From Rhododendron vialii (lineage: Eukaryota; Streptophyta; Magnoliopsida; Ericales; Ericaceae), in the NCBI RefSeq assembly GCF_030253575.1, contig NC_080560.1, positions 42,981,001 to 43,045,000 of the forward strand: a DNA stretch of 64,000 nucleotides, read 5' to 3'. The position numbers were made by a program, and so were the translations under genes. Under the pieces are notes generated by a model. It did no database searches, had not been told where the DNA came from, and worked only from the letters and a program-made list of their open reading frames with translations. Positions 45,567 through 57,038 of this stretch are shown here, one piece after another (position 1 is the first letter of the stretch; each line of letters begins with the position of its first letter).

Positions 45567-46596
45567 ATGATAAAACTTGGTCCAGTAGGGGGTACTGCAA
45601 CTGCTTGGGATGATGGAGGCAAGGTTTCAATCTCCCAGATTTTCGTTTCTCATGGACAAGTGATCAATTCTCTCCAGTATCAGTATATAGAAAATGGTGC
45701 CTTGGTTTTGTCGGAAAAACGCGGTGGTAGTGATGGCCATACTAGTCCCAAGTTTACTGTGGTGAGTGTACAGTTTGCTGTAAACTATACAAGGTAACTC
45801 AAGTTCCTCTCTGTGGAAGGGGCTGTAGGGACTTAGACCAAGGTGCCTGCAAGCTGGCTCGGGACGCTCTTTATTGCCCAAAAAAGGATAAAAGTTATCT
45901 CTGATGCTTTTTGCCTATATTTCTCTTCTCTCCGTCATATAATCATTTTTTTGGTCAAAGATTGAAATACGGTGTTGGTTGTTTTAGTTATCTACGAAAA
46001 TAAAATATTTTGGATACCATTTGTACTCGCTTTTGATACATTTAAAAAATTCCCAAAACACAGAAATCAAGAAAAAGAGAGAGATTAAGAATTCAGTGTT
46101 CGATATTTTTAATACGTGTTGGAGTTGAAGAACTAAGTATTTCAGTATGTTTCGTTAAGTTTCAAATGTTTCCAAAGTGTTGGTTGAAACATTGGAATTT
46201 CGCTATTGAACTAGTGTTAAGTTTCCATCATCCACGAAATAGATACGCAATCTTATTTCTGGATTACTATAACCGCAGGTCACACTTAACTATCCATCAG
46301 AGTTTCTGACTGCGATAAGTGGTTCCTATGGCTGGTTTAGTGCATTGGATGGTGTTCTAATGCAAATAGTGTCCTCAATCACGTTCACCACCAACATCAA
46401 GACATACGGACCGTTTGGATGCTGCCGCCAAAATGATGCTGCATTTGATTTTCAACTGGGGCAAGACAATGGATTTGGTGGTTTTCATGGCATTGCAGGC
46501 ATGTACCTTAACTCAATCGGGGTTTATGTGAAGCCGCAGACAAGCGTATTAGATCTTGACAAGGCTAAAGTGCGTAAAGTGCCCCCTGCCGTGTAA
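45567..46596 (+). CDS. Jacalin-related lectin B, two exons, apparently intact
   Basis: Exon 1 is 45567-45761 (donor GTGAGT) and exon 2 is 46279-46596 (acceptor CGCAG), phase 0. The 170-residue product has a single jacalin domain: AWDDGG, SQIFVSHGQVINSLQYQY, SSITFTTNIKTYGPFG and GGFHG. The sugar loop reads GMYLN in place of GXXXD. The C-terminus is slightly longer than in A and C and ends KVPPAV. Its upstream DNA is LTR-derived, so its expression control may differ from its paralogs. Confidence 0.87.
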
Positions 46597-46863
46597 TTTA
46601 CTGGTTTATTGCAGCAATGATATTTTGTTGTCTAGTTTCGAGCAATTTCTATGTACTTGTGGGGAAGGCACATACTATTTAGAGTCCATGAACAGCACAA
46701 TTTTTTTTCGGTTTATGGCTACAATTAGACAATGTTGTCCAGTTTTAGCTGTCTACTATCATGTACTAACTGGAGGACGCATATGCAGTCTCCCTCAACA
46801 TAGTTTTCCGCCGTTGGTTCAATGGGTATGTAAGTAATTCGGAGTTTTCTCCATTAATGCTAG

Positions 46864-47119
46864 ATTGCTAGTGGAGGTGGTGCAGCTGTTGCCTTTTCTG
46901 CTCCTGCTGCTGGCGGCTCTGCAGCTGCAGCTGCCCCAGCCGCAGCTGCGGTTGAGGAGAAGAAGGTTATAAAACATCTCTGTTCTAGTTATCTATTGCC
47001 AAGGTTATGAAAGATAGAACTTTTGTTTGATTGATTGGGAGGTTTGCGTTTTGATGTTTTTGCAGGAAGATCCGAAGGAAGAGAGTGATGATGACATGGG
47101 ATTCTCTTTGTTCGATTAG
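46864..47119 (+). pseudogene. C-terminal exons of a 60S acidic ribosomal P1/P2-type stalk protein
   Basis: Segment 46864-46965 reads IASGGGAAVAFSAPAAGG then an alanine-rich hinge ending VEEKK. After an intron, 47066-47119 reads EDPKEESDDDMGFSLFD and a stop. That acidic tail is the hallmark of P0/P1/P2 stalk proteins, which bind translation GTPases. The hinge fits P1 or P2. The N-terminal helical domain is absent upstream, so this is a captured 3' fragment. Its 3' UTR sequence marks the left edge of the segmental duplication. Confidence 0.85.
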
Positions 47120-48000
47120 GTCGCTATGTTTGGGTCTTCGGCAACATTGGGGCTCAACTTTATTCTTAAGTGCTTATTTTGAAATTTTGTTTTGTTTCCA
47201 TAGCGTATGATTGCTGTGTTTTTTACTGTTGACCTATAAGATGGATCTATTTGGTAGAAAAACTAGATTTGTCCGTTTGAAGTTTTCTGTGCTTGTGGTA
47301 ATTCTTGAGTTGTCCATGGTTTCTTGAATTTCTCTCATGTATTGAAAATGGCCGCATCTAACTAGTTTAGTCGGCAAATGCTTGGGCCTTATTGGCATGT
47401 TTGATTCTCCTTATTAGATTATTAGAATGGTTTATGAATGCTGTAGAGACCTTATTTGCTGGTATTTCGATGCAAGCATTACATGCTTGGGGTCACGTAA
47501 TCCAGGAATGAAACATTGGAAAGCGGTGAAGGTGGTCATGAAACGTAGATGGCAAGCTTGACTATCGTCATGCTTCGACGATCCCCTTAAGGCCACCACG
47601 TATCTAGTTGGGCTAAAATAATTCATCTGACTACAATGATCTTCTCAAAAAATATTTGTGGAAAGTCTTCTCACATTATGGCAAAATTTTCTAAACTCTT
47701 GAAACAAATCAAAAAGTCCATAACAATAAATACTTTCTTCTACAAGGGCCCTTGTGGATCTTAAATCTTCAACCCAAATGAAAATTCATTAAAAAAAAAA
47801 AGTGACTTTTCCTTCAAGGATACTTGTGAATATTTACCATCATATGAAGACTTGATCATCATTGGACTATAGAACTGCTATCCTTTTGGTCATTTTCATA
47901 ACTCGAGGGAGTAATTCATTAGTCACTTAGGCTGGGTACGTACCCAGAACTATCATATCTCCTCATCATAGAACAATCTGTTGCTTCATAACTGTCATTT

Positions 48001-48195
48001 GTGACCTCAATCGTCTTCACTACCAACAACGAAGCTTACGGACCATTTGGGTACCACGCACAAGGCGATATTGCATTTAACTTTCAAATTGGAGGACATA
48101 AAATTTTTTGCAGATTTCATGGCACTTCAGACTTGTACGTATCTGCACTCTATTGGGGTCTACATGGAGCCGATGACGACTCTAAGCAATGTTAA
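48001..48195 (+). pseudogene. Jacalin-lectin exon 2 fragment 2
   Basis: The twin of the fragment at 23733. It has the same junction between lectin D upstream DNA and the middle of lectin E exon 2, and the same roughly 4-base insertion before GCACTCTATTGG. It keeps CAGATTTCATGG where fragment 1 lost 3 bases. The 3' flank CCCGCTGTTGCAGCAGCTAG is uninterrupted here. Confidence 0.82.
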
Positions 48196-48664
48196 CATTC
48201 TTCAGGAAAGGTGAACATCAAAACTGAAAAGGTATCTTTGCTCCTGGCCGTACTAAATACCTACCCGCTGTTGCAGCAGCTAGCAGATTGTTTTGATATC
48301 TGTCTATCTAGTTTTCGCAGTGCATTTTTTGAAGTCCAAGGACAGTGTTTCCAACATACATAAGTATGTATTTTATGGACCGCTACCAAAACTTTGAGTA
48401 GAGGATCGAGGGAAAATGTTGTTTTGTATTTTGTTGTTGTCAGGTGAGAGTTATCATGGCAAAATGTTGTTTTGTATTTCGGCGGTGTTAGGTGACAGCG
48501 ATTACTACTAAACAATAAAAATGAGAAAGGAAAACAAAATTTGAAAACAATAACGAGGAAACCAATAAGTTTGCAACTACGAATCCAAGAAACAAGCAGT
48601 GGAGCTACCCCTTCCATTTTGGAAACCTTTCTACCTGTTGTTCTATCTGTGAAAGATCAAAATA

Positions 48665-48839
48665 CTCCCTCCGTCCCGATTTATTTATCCCTTTTTTGAC
48701 TTAAGCATGTTCCAAATTGACAGTCCAATTTTAAAATCAATGGACCAAATTATGTGAATTATCAAATCAATGGATTAGATTTTGTTTTCTTAATAAGTTG
48801 GAAATCCGAGATTAGACAAACAAATCGAGATGAAGGGAG
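48665..48839. mobile_element. Stowaway MITE, 175 bp
   Basis: CTCCCTCCGTCCC to GATGAAGGGAG with TA on both sides. The matching site at 32362 is empty (AAAATACTTGAAAC). Confidence 0.9.
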
Positions 48840-48841
48840 TA

Positions 48842-49406
48842 TTTACTACACTAGTCAAGGCAGCTGAATAGAGAGATCCGTACACATTTGTGGCTAAAGC
48901 TGACATATGACTACTCAGTCTCTTTTAAGTACCACAAAGATCATCGATGCAAGAAACACTAGCGCCGTGTGGGTGGGGCAAGCCCGAAAGGGTATCAATC
49001 AACACATCAAATGCTCGCAGTCTTGGCAAAATCGAACCGTCACTTTTCATGTGAAAGAAGTGAGGAAGTGCCATTGAAAGGCATCTGATACAACTGTAAA
49101 GCAATACTTTAGAAAAGCATTCCTCGGGGAAGGCACCTGTAAAGCAAAGGTCAAGCAAAAACGTATTCTACTAAAATGCTGCTTTTTGTATTGCAAAGCA
49201 ATGCCTTATGCATTTTATACTCCGTATATAGAATGATTTTCACTCTCCATTTAGTCATTCACACTTTTTTTTTTGTCTTTATTCATTTAAATTTACTATC
49301 TTATCCTTAAATCAATACACTTTTTCACACATCCAATGGCAATATTGTAAATTCATGTGAATAAAAAATAAAAATATGGATGACCATAAGGGAAGTGTGA
49401 AAATCA
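48842..49406. other. Intergenic DNA of unit 2
   Basis: Collinear with the DNA after 32809 in unit 1. No gene. Confidence 0.6.
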
Positions 49407-49415
49407 TTTTCTTTC

Positions 49416-50934
49416 GGAAAAATTTCAAAAAAACCCCTGAACTTTCTGACAACTCGTAAAAAAACACCTGAACTTTCACTATTAACAAAAAAACACCTGA
49501 ACTTTCTGACAACTCGCAAAAAAACACCTGAACTTTCACTATTAACAAAAAAACACCTAAACTTAGCATTCCGTTAACAATTAGACCCCTGCCGTCCAAT
49601 TCCGTTAGTTTGTAACGGATGGAGCTAACGGAAGGCGTTAACTTTTTTTTTTTTTACTTTTTACATTAAAAAATTACTTTTAACTCTTTTTTTTATTGGT
49701 ATATAAATATGCAATAAAGTTCTTTTTTTATTATTATTTATCGAAAATTACTTTAACCCTATTTTTTATTTTCAAATTTTACCTTTCGCCCCTCTCTCTC
49801 TCCCCCTTTTTTTCTTATTAGAATCGACTCCACACCACCAATTAACCCCACAACCAACCGCCTAAGCCTTAGCCACAATTTCAGAAATTCAAAAGTTCTT
49901 TTAACCTCCTCTTTGTAACCTTTTCGTTTTTTTACTACTTTTACTTCCAAAAATTACTTTTAACTCATTCATTTTTTAGTCATAAATAAATATGCAATAA
50001 AGTTCTTTTTTCCTTTTTCTTTTTCAAAAATTATTCACCCCCATTTTTTAACTATTACGAAAATTATTTTAACACCCCCTGCTTCCCCGCACCCCACCCC
50101 GTTTTTTTTTTTTACTTTCAAATTTAACCCCACAACCAACTGATAGAGGAATTTTGGGTTTCTCCAAACTGATCGGTGGAGACAAGAGGAGGGAAGATTT
50201 TCATCAGTGGAGAGAGAGAGTATTTGAAAGTAAAAATGGGTCTTAAAGTTATTATTATTAATAGTAAAGATTACAGTTAAAGTAATTCTTGATAAATAAT
50301 AAGAAAAAAAAATTTATTTCATATTTATTTACTACTAAAAATAAAGAGTTAAAAGTAATTTTGGAAGTAAAAAATATAAAAAACAAGAATGCTGAAAAAA
50401 AGGAGGTTAAAAGCAATTTTGAATTTCTGAAATTAGAGCTAGAGTTTTGGCAGTTGATTGGTGGAGTGGGGTTAAAGTTCTAAAAAAAAAAGAGGGAGAG
50501 AGAGAGAGAGAGAAGGGGAAAGGTAAAATTTGAAAGTAACAAAAAAGATAGTGGTTAAGGTTATTTTTGTAAATAGTAAAAAATAGAGTTAAAGTAATTT
50601 TTGATAAATAGTAAGAAAAAAAAAAGAACTTTATTGCATATTTATTTACCAATAAAAAAAGAAAGAGTTAAAAGTAATTTTTTAATGTAAAAAGTAAAAA
50701 AAAAAAAGTTAACGCCTTCCGTTAGCTCCATCCATTACAAACTAACGGAATTGGACGGCGGGGGTCTAATTGTTTACGGAATGCTAAGTTTAGGTGTTTT
50801 TTTGTTAATAGTGAAAGTTCAGGTGATTTTTTGCGAGTTGTCAGAAAGTTCAGGTGTTTTTTTGTTAATAGTAAAAGTTCAAGTGTTTTTTTGCGAATTG
50901 TCAGAAAGTTCAGGAGTTTTTTTAAAATTTTCCC
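49416..50934. mobile_element. Mutator-like fold-back element, 1519 bp, 9-bp TSD TTTTCTTTC
   Basis: Both ends read GGRAAAATTT and carry short repeats of ACACCTGAACTTTC...GACAACTCGC, inverted with respect to each other. Pairing continues inward through CCGTTAGCTCCATCC-type sequence and AT-rich DNA to near the centre, so almost the entire element is one large hairpin. TTTTCTTTC flanks it at 49407-49415 and 50935-50943. The 9-bp duplication with long inverted arms fits Mutator-like elements. No transposase is present. Confidence 0.88.
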
Positions 50935-51245
50935 TTTTCTTTCATATAAAGAATAAAGCAGGCATTCCTCGATCAGGGAATGCACCTGTAAAGCAATGGT
51001 CAAGAAAAAACATAGTACTCCACTAAACTAAAATGTTGCTTTTTGTAAAGCAATGCGTTATGCCAATTGTATACTTACCATTTACCATAATATTACATGC
51101 TTCTCACACGATTTAACTAAAACCACAGCTATCCTTGTCTACTTAAAGGATTGGAAAGATGGATGCATTGGACTTCAAAAATCAAAAGCAGATGACATTC
51201 CTGAATTACTTAATATTTTCTAAACTTAGATACAGATAGTAATTA

Positions 51246-51516
51246 CTCCCTCCGTCCCTTTTTAAATGTCTTACTTCGTAACTCCAACTTATTAAAAAAC
51301 ATCATCATTATACCTTTCACATCAACGTTTCCCTCCACTTTCCCTTCTTACCCATCATCATTACACTTTTTACTCATTAACTTTTCAAAAAGGAATCTAC
51401 TTTTAGGGACAAAATAGACAATGTACCAACTTTTACCCACTAACTTTACTAAATGGATACTTATTAAGGGACAGCCCAAAATGGAATACTGGACTATAAT
51501 AAAGGGACGGAGGGAG
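51246..51516. mobile_element. Stowaway MITE, 271 bp
   Basis: CTCCCTCCGTCCC to GGGACGGAGGGAG between TA dinucleotides. The empty site AGTAATTAACTCGAATGAG is seen at 34728. It is related to the copy at 33814. Confidence 0.93.
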
Positions 51517-52627
51517 TAACTCGAATGAGTAATATGTCAAAATGCACTATGATTAGTGGAAACATATTGTATTCATAATTGAATAGGAGTCAACCTTATT
51601 GAAATGTATTCAAACTGTAGTGATGCATTTCTTATTTATACTAATTACGTTTGATGTATTATTAAGTTTAATTACCAATGGAATATTTTGTATTTTTTCA
51701 ATTAAAATGTTTTCCTAAGCACCCCTCCCCCTCCCCCTCTCCCTCCCCAAGTTCTCTAGGATAAAGTAGATTAAGATTAACGAATAACAAAAATAAAAAT
51801 AAAAGTGTTAAATTCAATTTTATTTTATTTTATTTTTTGTCAATTTCAAAAAAAGTAGTGGCAATCTTTTTAGAAGTATATTTTTTAGCTTCACAAAGCC
51901 TGATACAGGAATACGCACGGTATGACACGACACGACACGTATTGTGGTGAATTCTGGGCTGGATATTTTGAAATAGCATGACATGGCATGGCACGAAACA
52001 CAATAAGCAAGGGAAAAAATGGGCTGTGCTTCGACACCTCTACACACTAATGATAGTGTTCGTTATCTTTGAAAGGTGTATGAAAATCTATAAATATGTA
52101 TTGACATCCATGGAATAGATGTGTATTATACTTACTCCCATTGAATGGTACTTGGCAAAATCGTGGTGTTTACACACTATAATTATAGGAAAAAGAAACA
52201 CGAGAATATACCTGATTCACCACAATCCACAAAGGGGAGTGCCGTTAGAGAAAATGAGAGCGCGAAAATCAATCTCCAACCAAAAAAAGTGCACTGTTCA
52301 TTAGCATTTTTGGCTAGTTATTGGTGCACATGATCTGAATTTGCCACAATCCAGATTGATGAATGATGAGTCTATCAAATATTTTCTAGGTGATGTAAGA
52401 AGCCACGATATCATTTGTCAATTATTTAGTTCTGGGGTTTCAATTTACGTGGAAGCTAAGCTCTGTCATTTCCAGCTAGTTCTTCATATGTAAGAAATGT
52501 CTGGCAAAGGAAACGTGGTCCTTTTTACAAGTAAAAAGTAATTGTGGTTGCTCTCACTTCTTTTTTTAATTTGTTCTAGCCATACCTTCGCTCTAAATCA
52601 TTCACATAATGTAAGAGTATTAAAGAA
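51517..52627. other. Intergenic DNA of unit 2 with the right part of the old hAT element
   Basis: The sequence to about 52042 matches the interior and right end of the hAT element at 34302-35310. The remainder matches 35311-35930. No gene. Confidence 0.65.
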
Positions 52628-52798
52628 GAGAATAAATTCTTTACACTGTCGGTGTAAACATTTGTTTCCTCCAAATTAATTACATTGCGCCACGTCACCA
52701 TGTTTTATTAATTTGGACCACTGTTTTGACATATGTCGCAATGCAATTGATTTTGAGGAAACAAATATTTACGCCGGCGGTGTAAAGAATTTATTCTC
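52628..52798. mobile_element. MITE, 171 bp, 9-bp TSD with one mismatch
   Basis: GAGAATAAATTCTTTACAC and its inverse GTGTAAAGAATTTATTCTC form the ends. Flanks ATTAAAGAA (52619) and ATTCAAGAA (52799) differ once. The matching unit 1 site near 35911 is empty (GTTAAAGAAAGTG). Its 9-bp duplication suggests a Mutator-like origin. Confidence 0.8.
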
Positions 52799-53220
52799 AT
52801 TCAAGAAAGTGTTATTGACACCTTTAAAAAGTAGAATGGTTGTCTGATCAGTTATGTAACTTCACCAGAAAGACTACAACTCAAATAGATTGCTGGAACG
52901 TAGGTAACCATGAATCCTAGCTTGTATAGATCTGCCATGGAAGATACGTAATGTTGTTGAACTCAGGCACACAAAGACATACTTGGACAAGGATTTCCAC
53001 TCGGGAGGGGCTTAACGAAGACGGAATTTTTTTTTTTTTGACACAAATGAACTTTTGAATATAGATTAAGTTTATCAAAAATAGAGTTCAAAATTTAATC
53101 AAGTGTGCTTAAGAAAAGTTCTAACTATTAAAATCACAAAACAAGATGCTCTTTGTTTTGTTTTAAAAAGGAAAATTTTAAAGTGACTATGAGAGTGTTA
53201 ATAATATTCCACTTCACATG

Positions 53221-53375
53221 CGTCAAATTGAGTGACAGTCAAGTGATAAACACACTACACTCCTTACAATAGGTGAGGGTTCGAACCCCACCAACTTCAT
53301 CCCCTTTCTCCCAAATTAGTACTAGTACAATAGGATTTGTTTTGTTTAAAAAAAAATAAATAAATAAAAAATAAA
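53221..53375 (+). mobile_element. SINE, unit 2 copy of the one at 36328
   Basis: GGTTCGAACCCC B-box near 53279, an A-rich tail, and CTTCACATG on both sides (53212-53220 and 53376-53384). Confidence 0.7.
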
Positions 53376-53467
53376 CTTCACATGTGGAACTATAAATAAA
53401 TAAAAAAATCAAAATCAAAATCAAACTGTGGGGAATATTCCATCTCCATACATTTCGTGTGTTTGCC

Positions 53468-53474
53468 TATAAAA
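53468..53474 (+). promoter_or_regulatory. TATA box of lectin C
   Basis: TATAAAA in GTTTGCCTATAAAAACCC, 68 bp before the ATG, as in lectin A. Confidence 0.75.
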
Positions 53475-53541
53475 ACCCATCCAAGGCCTATCAACTGATC
53501 TTGGAGTACTGCATCCACAAGGATTTGAGAGCAACTTTATC

Positions 53542-56045
53542 ATGATCAGAATTGGTCCAGCTGGGGTCACTGACGGCCGTGGGATCGGGCCTTGGGATGA
53601 TGGGGGCAAGGAGAAACTTGTCCAGATCTTCGTCGCACATGGAGACTCTATTGATTCTCTCCAATACCTATATGTTGATCAAAATGGAAACTTGGTTTTG
53701 TCAGCTTCACATGGTTGTACTTTCGGAACTTCCAAGTTTGATTTGGTAAGTGTACGTACTACTCATTTTAGCCTGTAATAGGCCTACCCAAAGAGTTTAT
53801 TTTTCTTGGTGCGATACGCTCACTAACTGTTCGGGGACTCATCCCACGATCTCCTGAGGGGAGGCCCATTTGAAATGTGAAAGCCAAGTGGTGCCCCAAG
53901 ATTCCTTTTTACCCCACATTGTGGCAGGATTCATACACTTTGTCTTGAATTCAACACAATTTTTGGTGAAAAAAGGATACGGAACACCCATGGTGGCTTC
54001 CCAAAGGCACTGAATAATTTATCCAGAGGAGAACTATTTGTTTACTTAATTAATACCCCATGCAAGGGATTATCCAAAACAACCTGGGAATGGTAATCTA
54101 GACCTTCGGATTATTTTTCTCTTCATTTTATAGTCAAAAATAATTTTTAACTCCTTATTCCATCTAAATCAATTATGACTAATCCTGTGCTACATATAGG
54201 CCTGTCAATGGGCCGGATCCGATCCGGATCCGGATCCGATAAGACACAATCCGATCCGGATCCGATAAGACTCAAATCCGATAGTGAGAATCCGGATCCG
54301 AATCCGAAAAATCCGGATCCGATCCGAAAATCCGAATCCGATCCGGAAACTTTTTTTACTTCATAAATTTTAGCCAAAAAAAAATATTTTTTTCAAAAAA
54401 ATACAATTTTTTTTTTTCAAAAAAAAATTATTTTCAAAAAAAAAATTTAAAAAAATTAAAATTAAAATAAAAATAAAAATACAACTTCTTAAACATTTTT
54501 TTTTTCAAAATAAAAATTTTACTATTTTTTTAAAAAAAATTAAAATTTAAAAAAAAAATAAAGTTCGGATTCGGATTGATAACGGATTTAATCCGATCCG
54601 ACCCGGATCCGTATTGAATTACCGGATCCGGATTATCGGATTATCGGATCGATGTTATCGGATTCGGATCCGGATCCGGATCGGATTTTTCGGATCGGAT
54701 CCGGATCGAATCCGGTCCATTGACAGGCCTAGCTACATACAATCTCATCTATTATTTCAGGGACACACGTCTCCCTTTTTCCATCATTGATCTTCCTCCT
54801 ACTAAGGAATCCCTCACATTTTGTTAAATATATATCGGTTTTGCTATTGTCAGCCCATTGGGCTGACGATAAGTACACTAGAAGATAAGAAAAATACATA
54901 TTTCTGTGTACTTTTTACACCCTTTAATATACATTTACACACTTATTATTGTCAGCCCATTGGACTGATTTTAGAATTTTCCAATATATATAGGGGCTGA
55001 TTTCTCAGACACAAAAGTTGACACAAGTATTTTATGAGACCTGGAGTACTTTGCAAATGATCAGAGCTGTTCAATTCCTTTAAAACATACTTTTAAGGAT
55101 TTCTGTAAAAAAAAATCAACTCATTTGGATATCAGTAAGTGATTCCTGTCAAATTTGACAAGAATCAACTGAATGAATCGATTAAGCGTTTACCGATGTT
55201 GGAACAAGTTCATTTTTTTAGGGCAACTCCAATTAATTTGTGTCAACTTTTGTACTCGGCTGAGATTAGAAGTCGATCCGCACGCAAATAGTGTGCAGGA
55301 TCCCTCACTAGAAGTTTTTTTGGTCCCCAAATAGTCCGTAACCAAACGCACTGTAAGTCTTAGATCTATTGGGGTTCCAAAGAGTTTGTTTATCTCATGT
55401 CATTTTGTCTTCTCTAAAAAGAATTAGGCCCCGTTCCGGAAACGGAAATAAGTACTTATTTTTTAAAAAAGGCAATTTCAAGCTCAAAAATCATGTGTTT
55501 ACGTAAATAATTTTCCTATCAATATGGATCTTGTTTGATAGATCTCATTGAGATCTTTTATACGGTGAAAAAAAAATTGAAAAATAATTTTTTATTTATA
55601 TTATTTTTGAGTTTGAAAATGTGAAATAAATACTTATTTTTTAAGAAGGTGTTCTGGAACGGAGCCTTAATGTTCCAATTAGCTCGCTAGCTTGTTTTGA
55701 TTCTTTTTCCTGTTTAATATCAGTACTGTTTCTACAAAGCAGGTTAAGCTTGATTATCCATCAGAGTTTATTACCGGTATAAGTGGTTGCTATGGCAGTA
55801 TCGGCTCCAATACCAATAAGAAAATTTTGTCAATAACATTTACCACCAACAACAGAACATACGGACCATTCGGGGGCCGTGGTGGTGAAAACGACTCTGC
55901 TTTCCGATATCAACTGGGACTAGACCGTTCGTTTGGGGGATTTCATGGATATTCAGGCAATTACCTTAGCGCTATTGGGCTCTATGTGAAGCCATTGACA
56001 ACTCTAAGCAATGATCAGGAGAAACTGAAAAACGAAAAAGTCTAG
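53542..56045 (+). CDS. Jacalin-related lectin C, two exons, apparently intact
   Basis: Exon 1 is 53542-53745 and exon 2 is 55743-56045, GTAAGT...CAG, phase 0, giving 168 residues. It is the duplicate of lectin A. Its first exon has two more codons (GRGIGPWDDGG) and its second two fewer (GGRGGENDSAF). The sugar loop is GNYLS, without an acidic residue. The roughly 2.0-kb intron has grown by an hAT element (54197), a short insertion near 54838-54985 and a Harbinger-type MITE (55427). Splice sites are unchanged. Confidence 0.88.
54197..54731. mobile_element. hAT-type MITE in the lectin C intron, TSD GCTACATA
   Basis: TAGGCCTGTCAATGGGCCGG at the left is mirrored by CCGGTCCATTGACAGGCCTA at the right. 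Subterminal GGATCCGATCCGG-type motifs are dense on both sides of an A/T-rich core. GCTACATA is at 54189-54196 and 54732-54739. The empty site is in lectin A's intron (ACTACATACAATCTC, 37419). Confidence 0.93.
55427..55666. mobile_element. PIF/Harbinger-type MITE in the lectin C intron, TSD TTA
   Basis: GGCCCCGTTCCGGAA at the left and TTCTGGAACGGAGCC at the right, with TTA on each side (55424-55426, 55667-55669). Lectin A's intron shows the empty site GAATTAATGTTCC at 37990. Confidence 0.9.
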
Positions 56046-56418
56046 AACCCGGACCAACTTTGTGGTTTTATTACAGCAGTAGGATGATCAGTTGTATTAG
56101 CAGTTTCTACTTTTATGCACTATTTGCTAGACACCTATGAAGTTCAAGCACAATGTAATATCGTCACAATGGATTATTCAAATTTTTGCTTTTGTTGAAA
56201 TAATTGTGAAGAAAAGAAAAATGATGTATTCTTGCTTATCTTCGAACCATAACCTAGCACGCATTTATGTAGGCTACCAGACGCATAACAAGGAAATACG
56301 GATAATAAGGAAATCTAGACTAACTAGGAAACATAAATAATAATCTGCCTAAACTAAAAATAGAATAATAAAGCTTAGAAAACATGGCAACATAATATTT
56401 CCTAATATTATGTTAACA

Positions 56419-56843
56419 TCTCCCTCAAACTCAAGTAGGTTTACCAACTTGAGTTTGAAAAAGCCAGAGAAACCAGGAGCAGCCATGTCAAGCCAAGCCA
56501 AGCCAGGACAAGAGAAACCAAAAGAAGCCAGAAAAGAGAAACGGCAAGGGAGAGCCAAAAACAGCCATAAGCGAGAGAAGCCATGATAGTAGATATTTGA
56601 GGTGAAATCCGATTGCACAAGCAAGTTTCATATTACTATGAGTGCCCGGCGGATGGCGACGAAGTTTAGGTCGCCCGCCGAGAGCGAAAATTCCACAGGG
56701 CCTAGATCTTATAGCTGTGATACCATGTTAAATATGAAAGGAAAAATGTTTTGTCGAATTCAATATTGAAACTGTACAATGAGACCTTTATTTATACAAG
56801 AGGAAGGAGCCTAACTATAGAAGAGAATCATCTTGATTGCTAT
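56419..56843 (-). mobile_element. Small LTR-retrotransposon relic (TRIM-like), minus strand
   Basis: A TGTGATACCA primer site (reverse complement TGGTATCACA) stands at 56716-56725, next to a right LTR starting TGTTAAATATGAAAGG (56726-56843, truncated). At the other end a GAGGGAGA tract (minus strand) adjoins an LTR ending AACA at 56418, which extends left for an uncertain distance to about 56200. The right LTR matches the solo LTR at 63097 in reverse orientation. No long frame. Confidence 0.65.
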
Positions 56844-57038
56844 ATTATTTCATGCATCAATTATCTTTGTGGTACTTATTAAAGAGTGAATAGTGAATAG
56901 CCCCGGTAATGACGAGAGAATTTTCGTCTCAGCACCAATTTTATTGTCCTTCTGCTACAAGACCCCTATAGGGGTAGTTCCAAAATTACAAATTTGAGAA
57001 ATATTGCCATTGCAAGTTTATGCTTTGTGAGTAGATTG

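Noticed and set aside
49312..51026. Frames with repeated VFLLIVKVQVFFCELSESSG
   Set aside because: They lie in the short repeats of the Mutator-like hairpin arms and appear on both strands because of the inversion.
54147..54377. Frames with DSDFRIGSGFFGFGSG / PDPDRIRP repeats
   Set aside because: Produced by GGATCCGATCC subterminal repeats of an hAT MITE.
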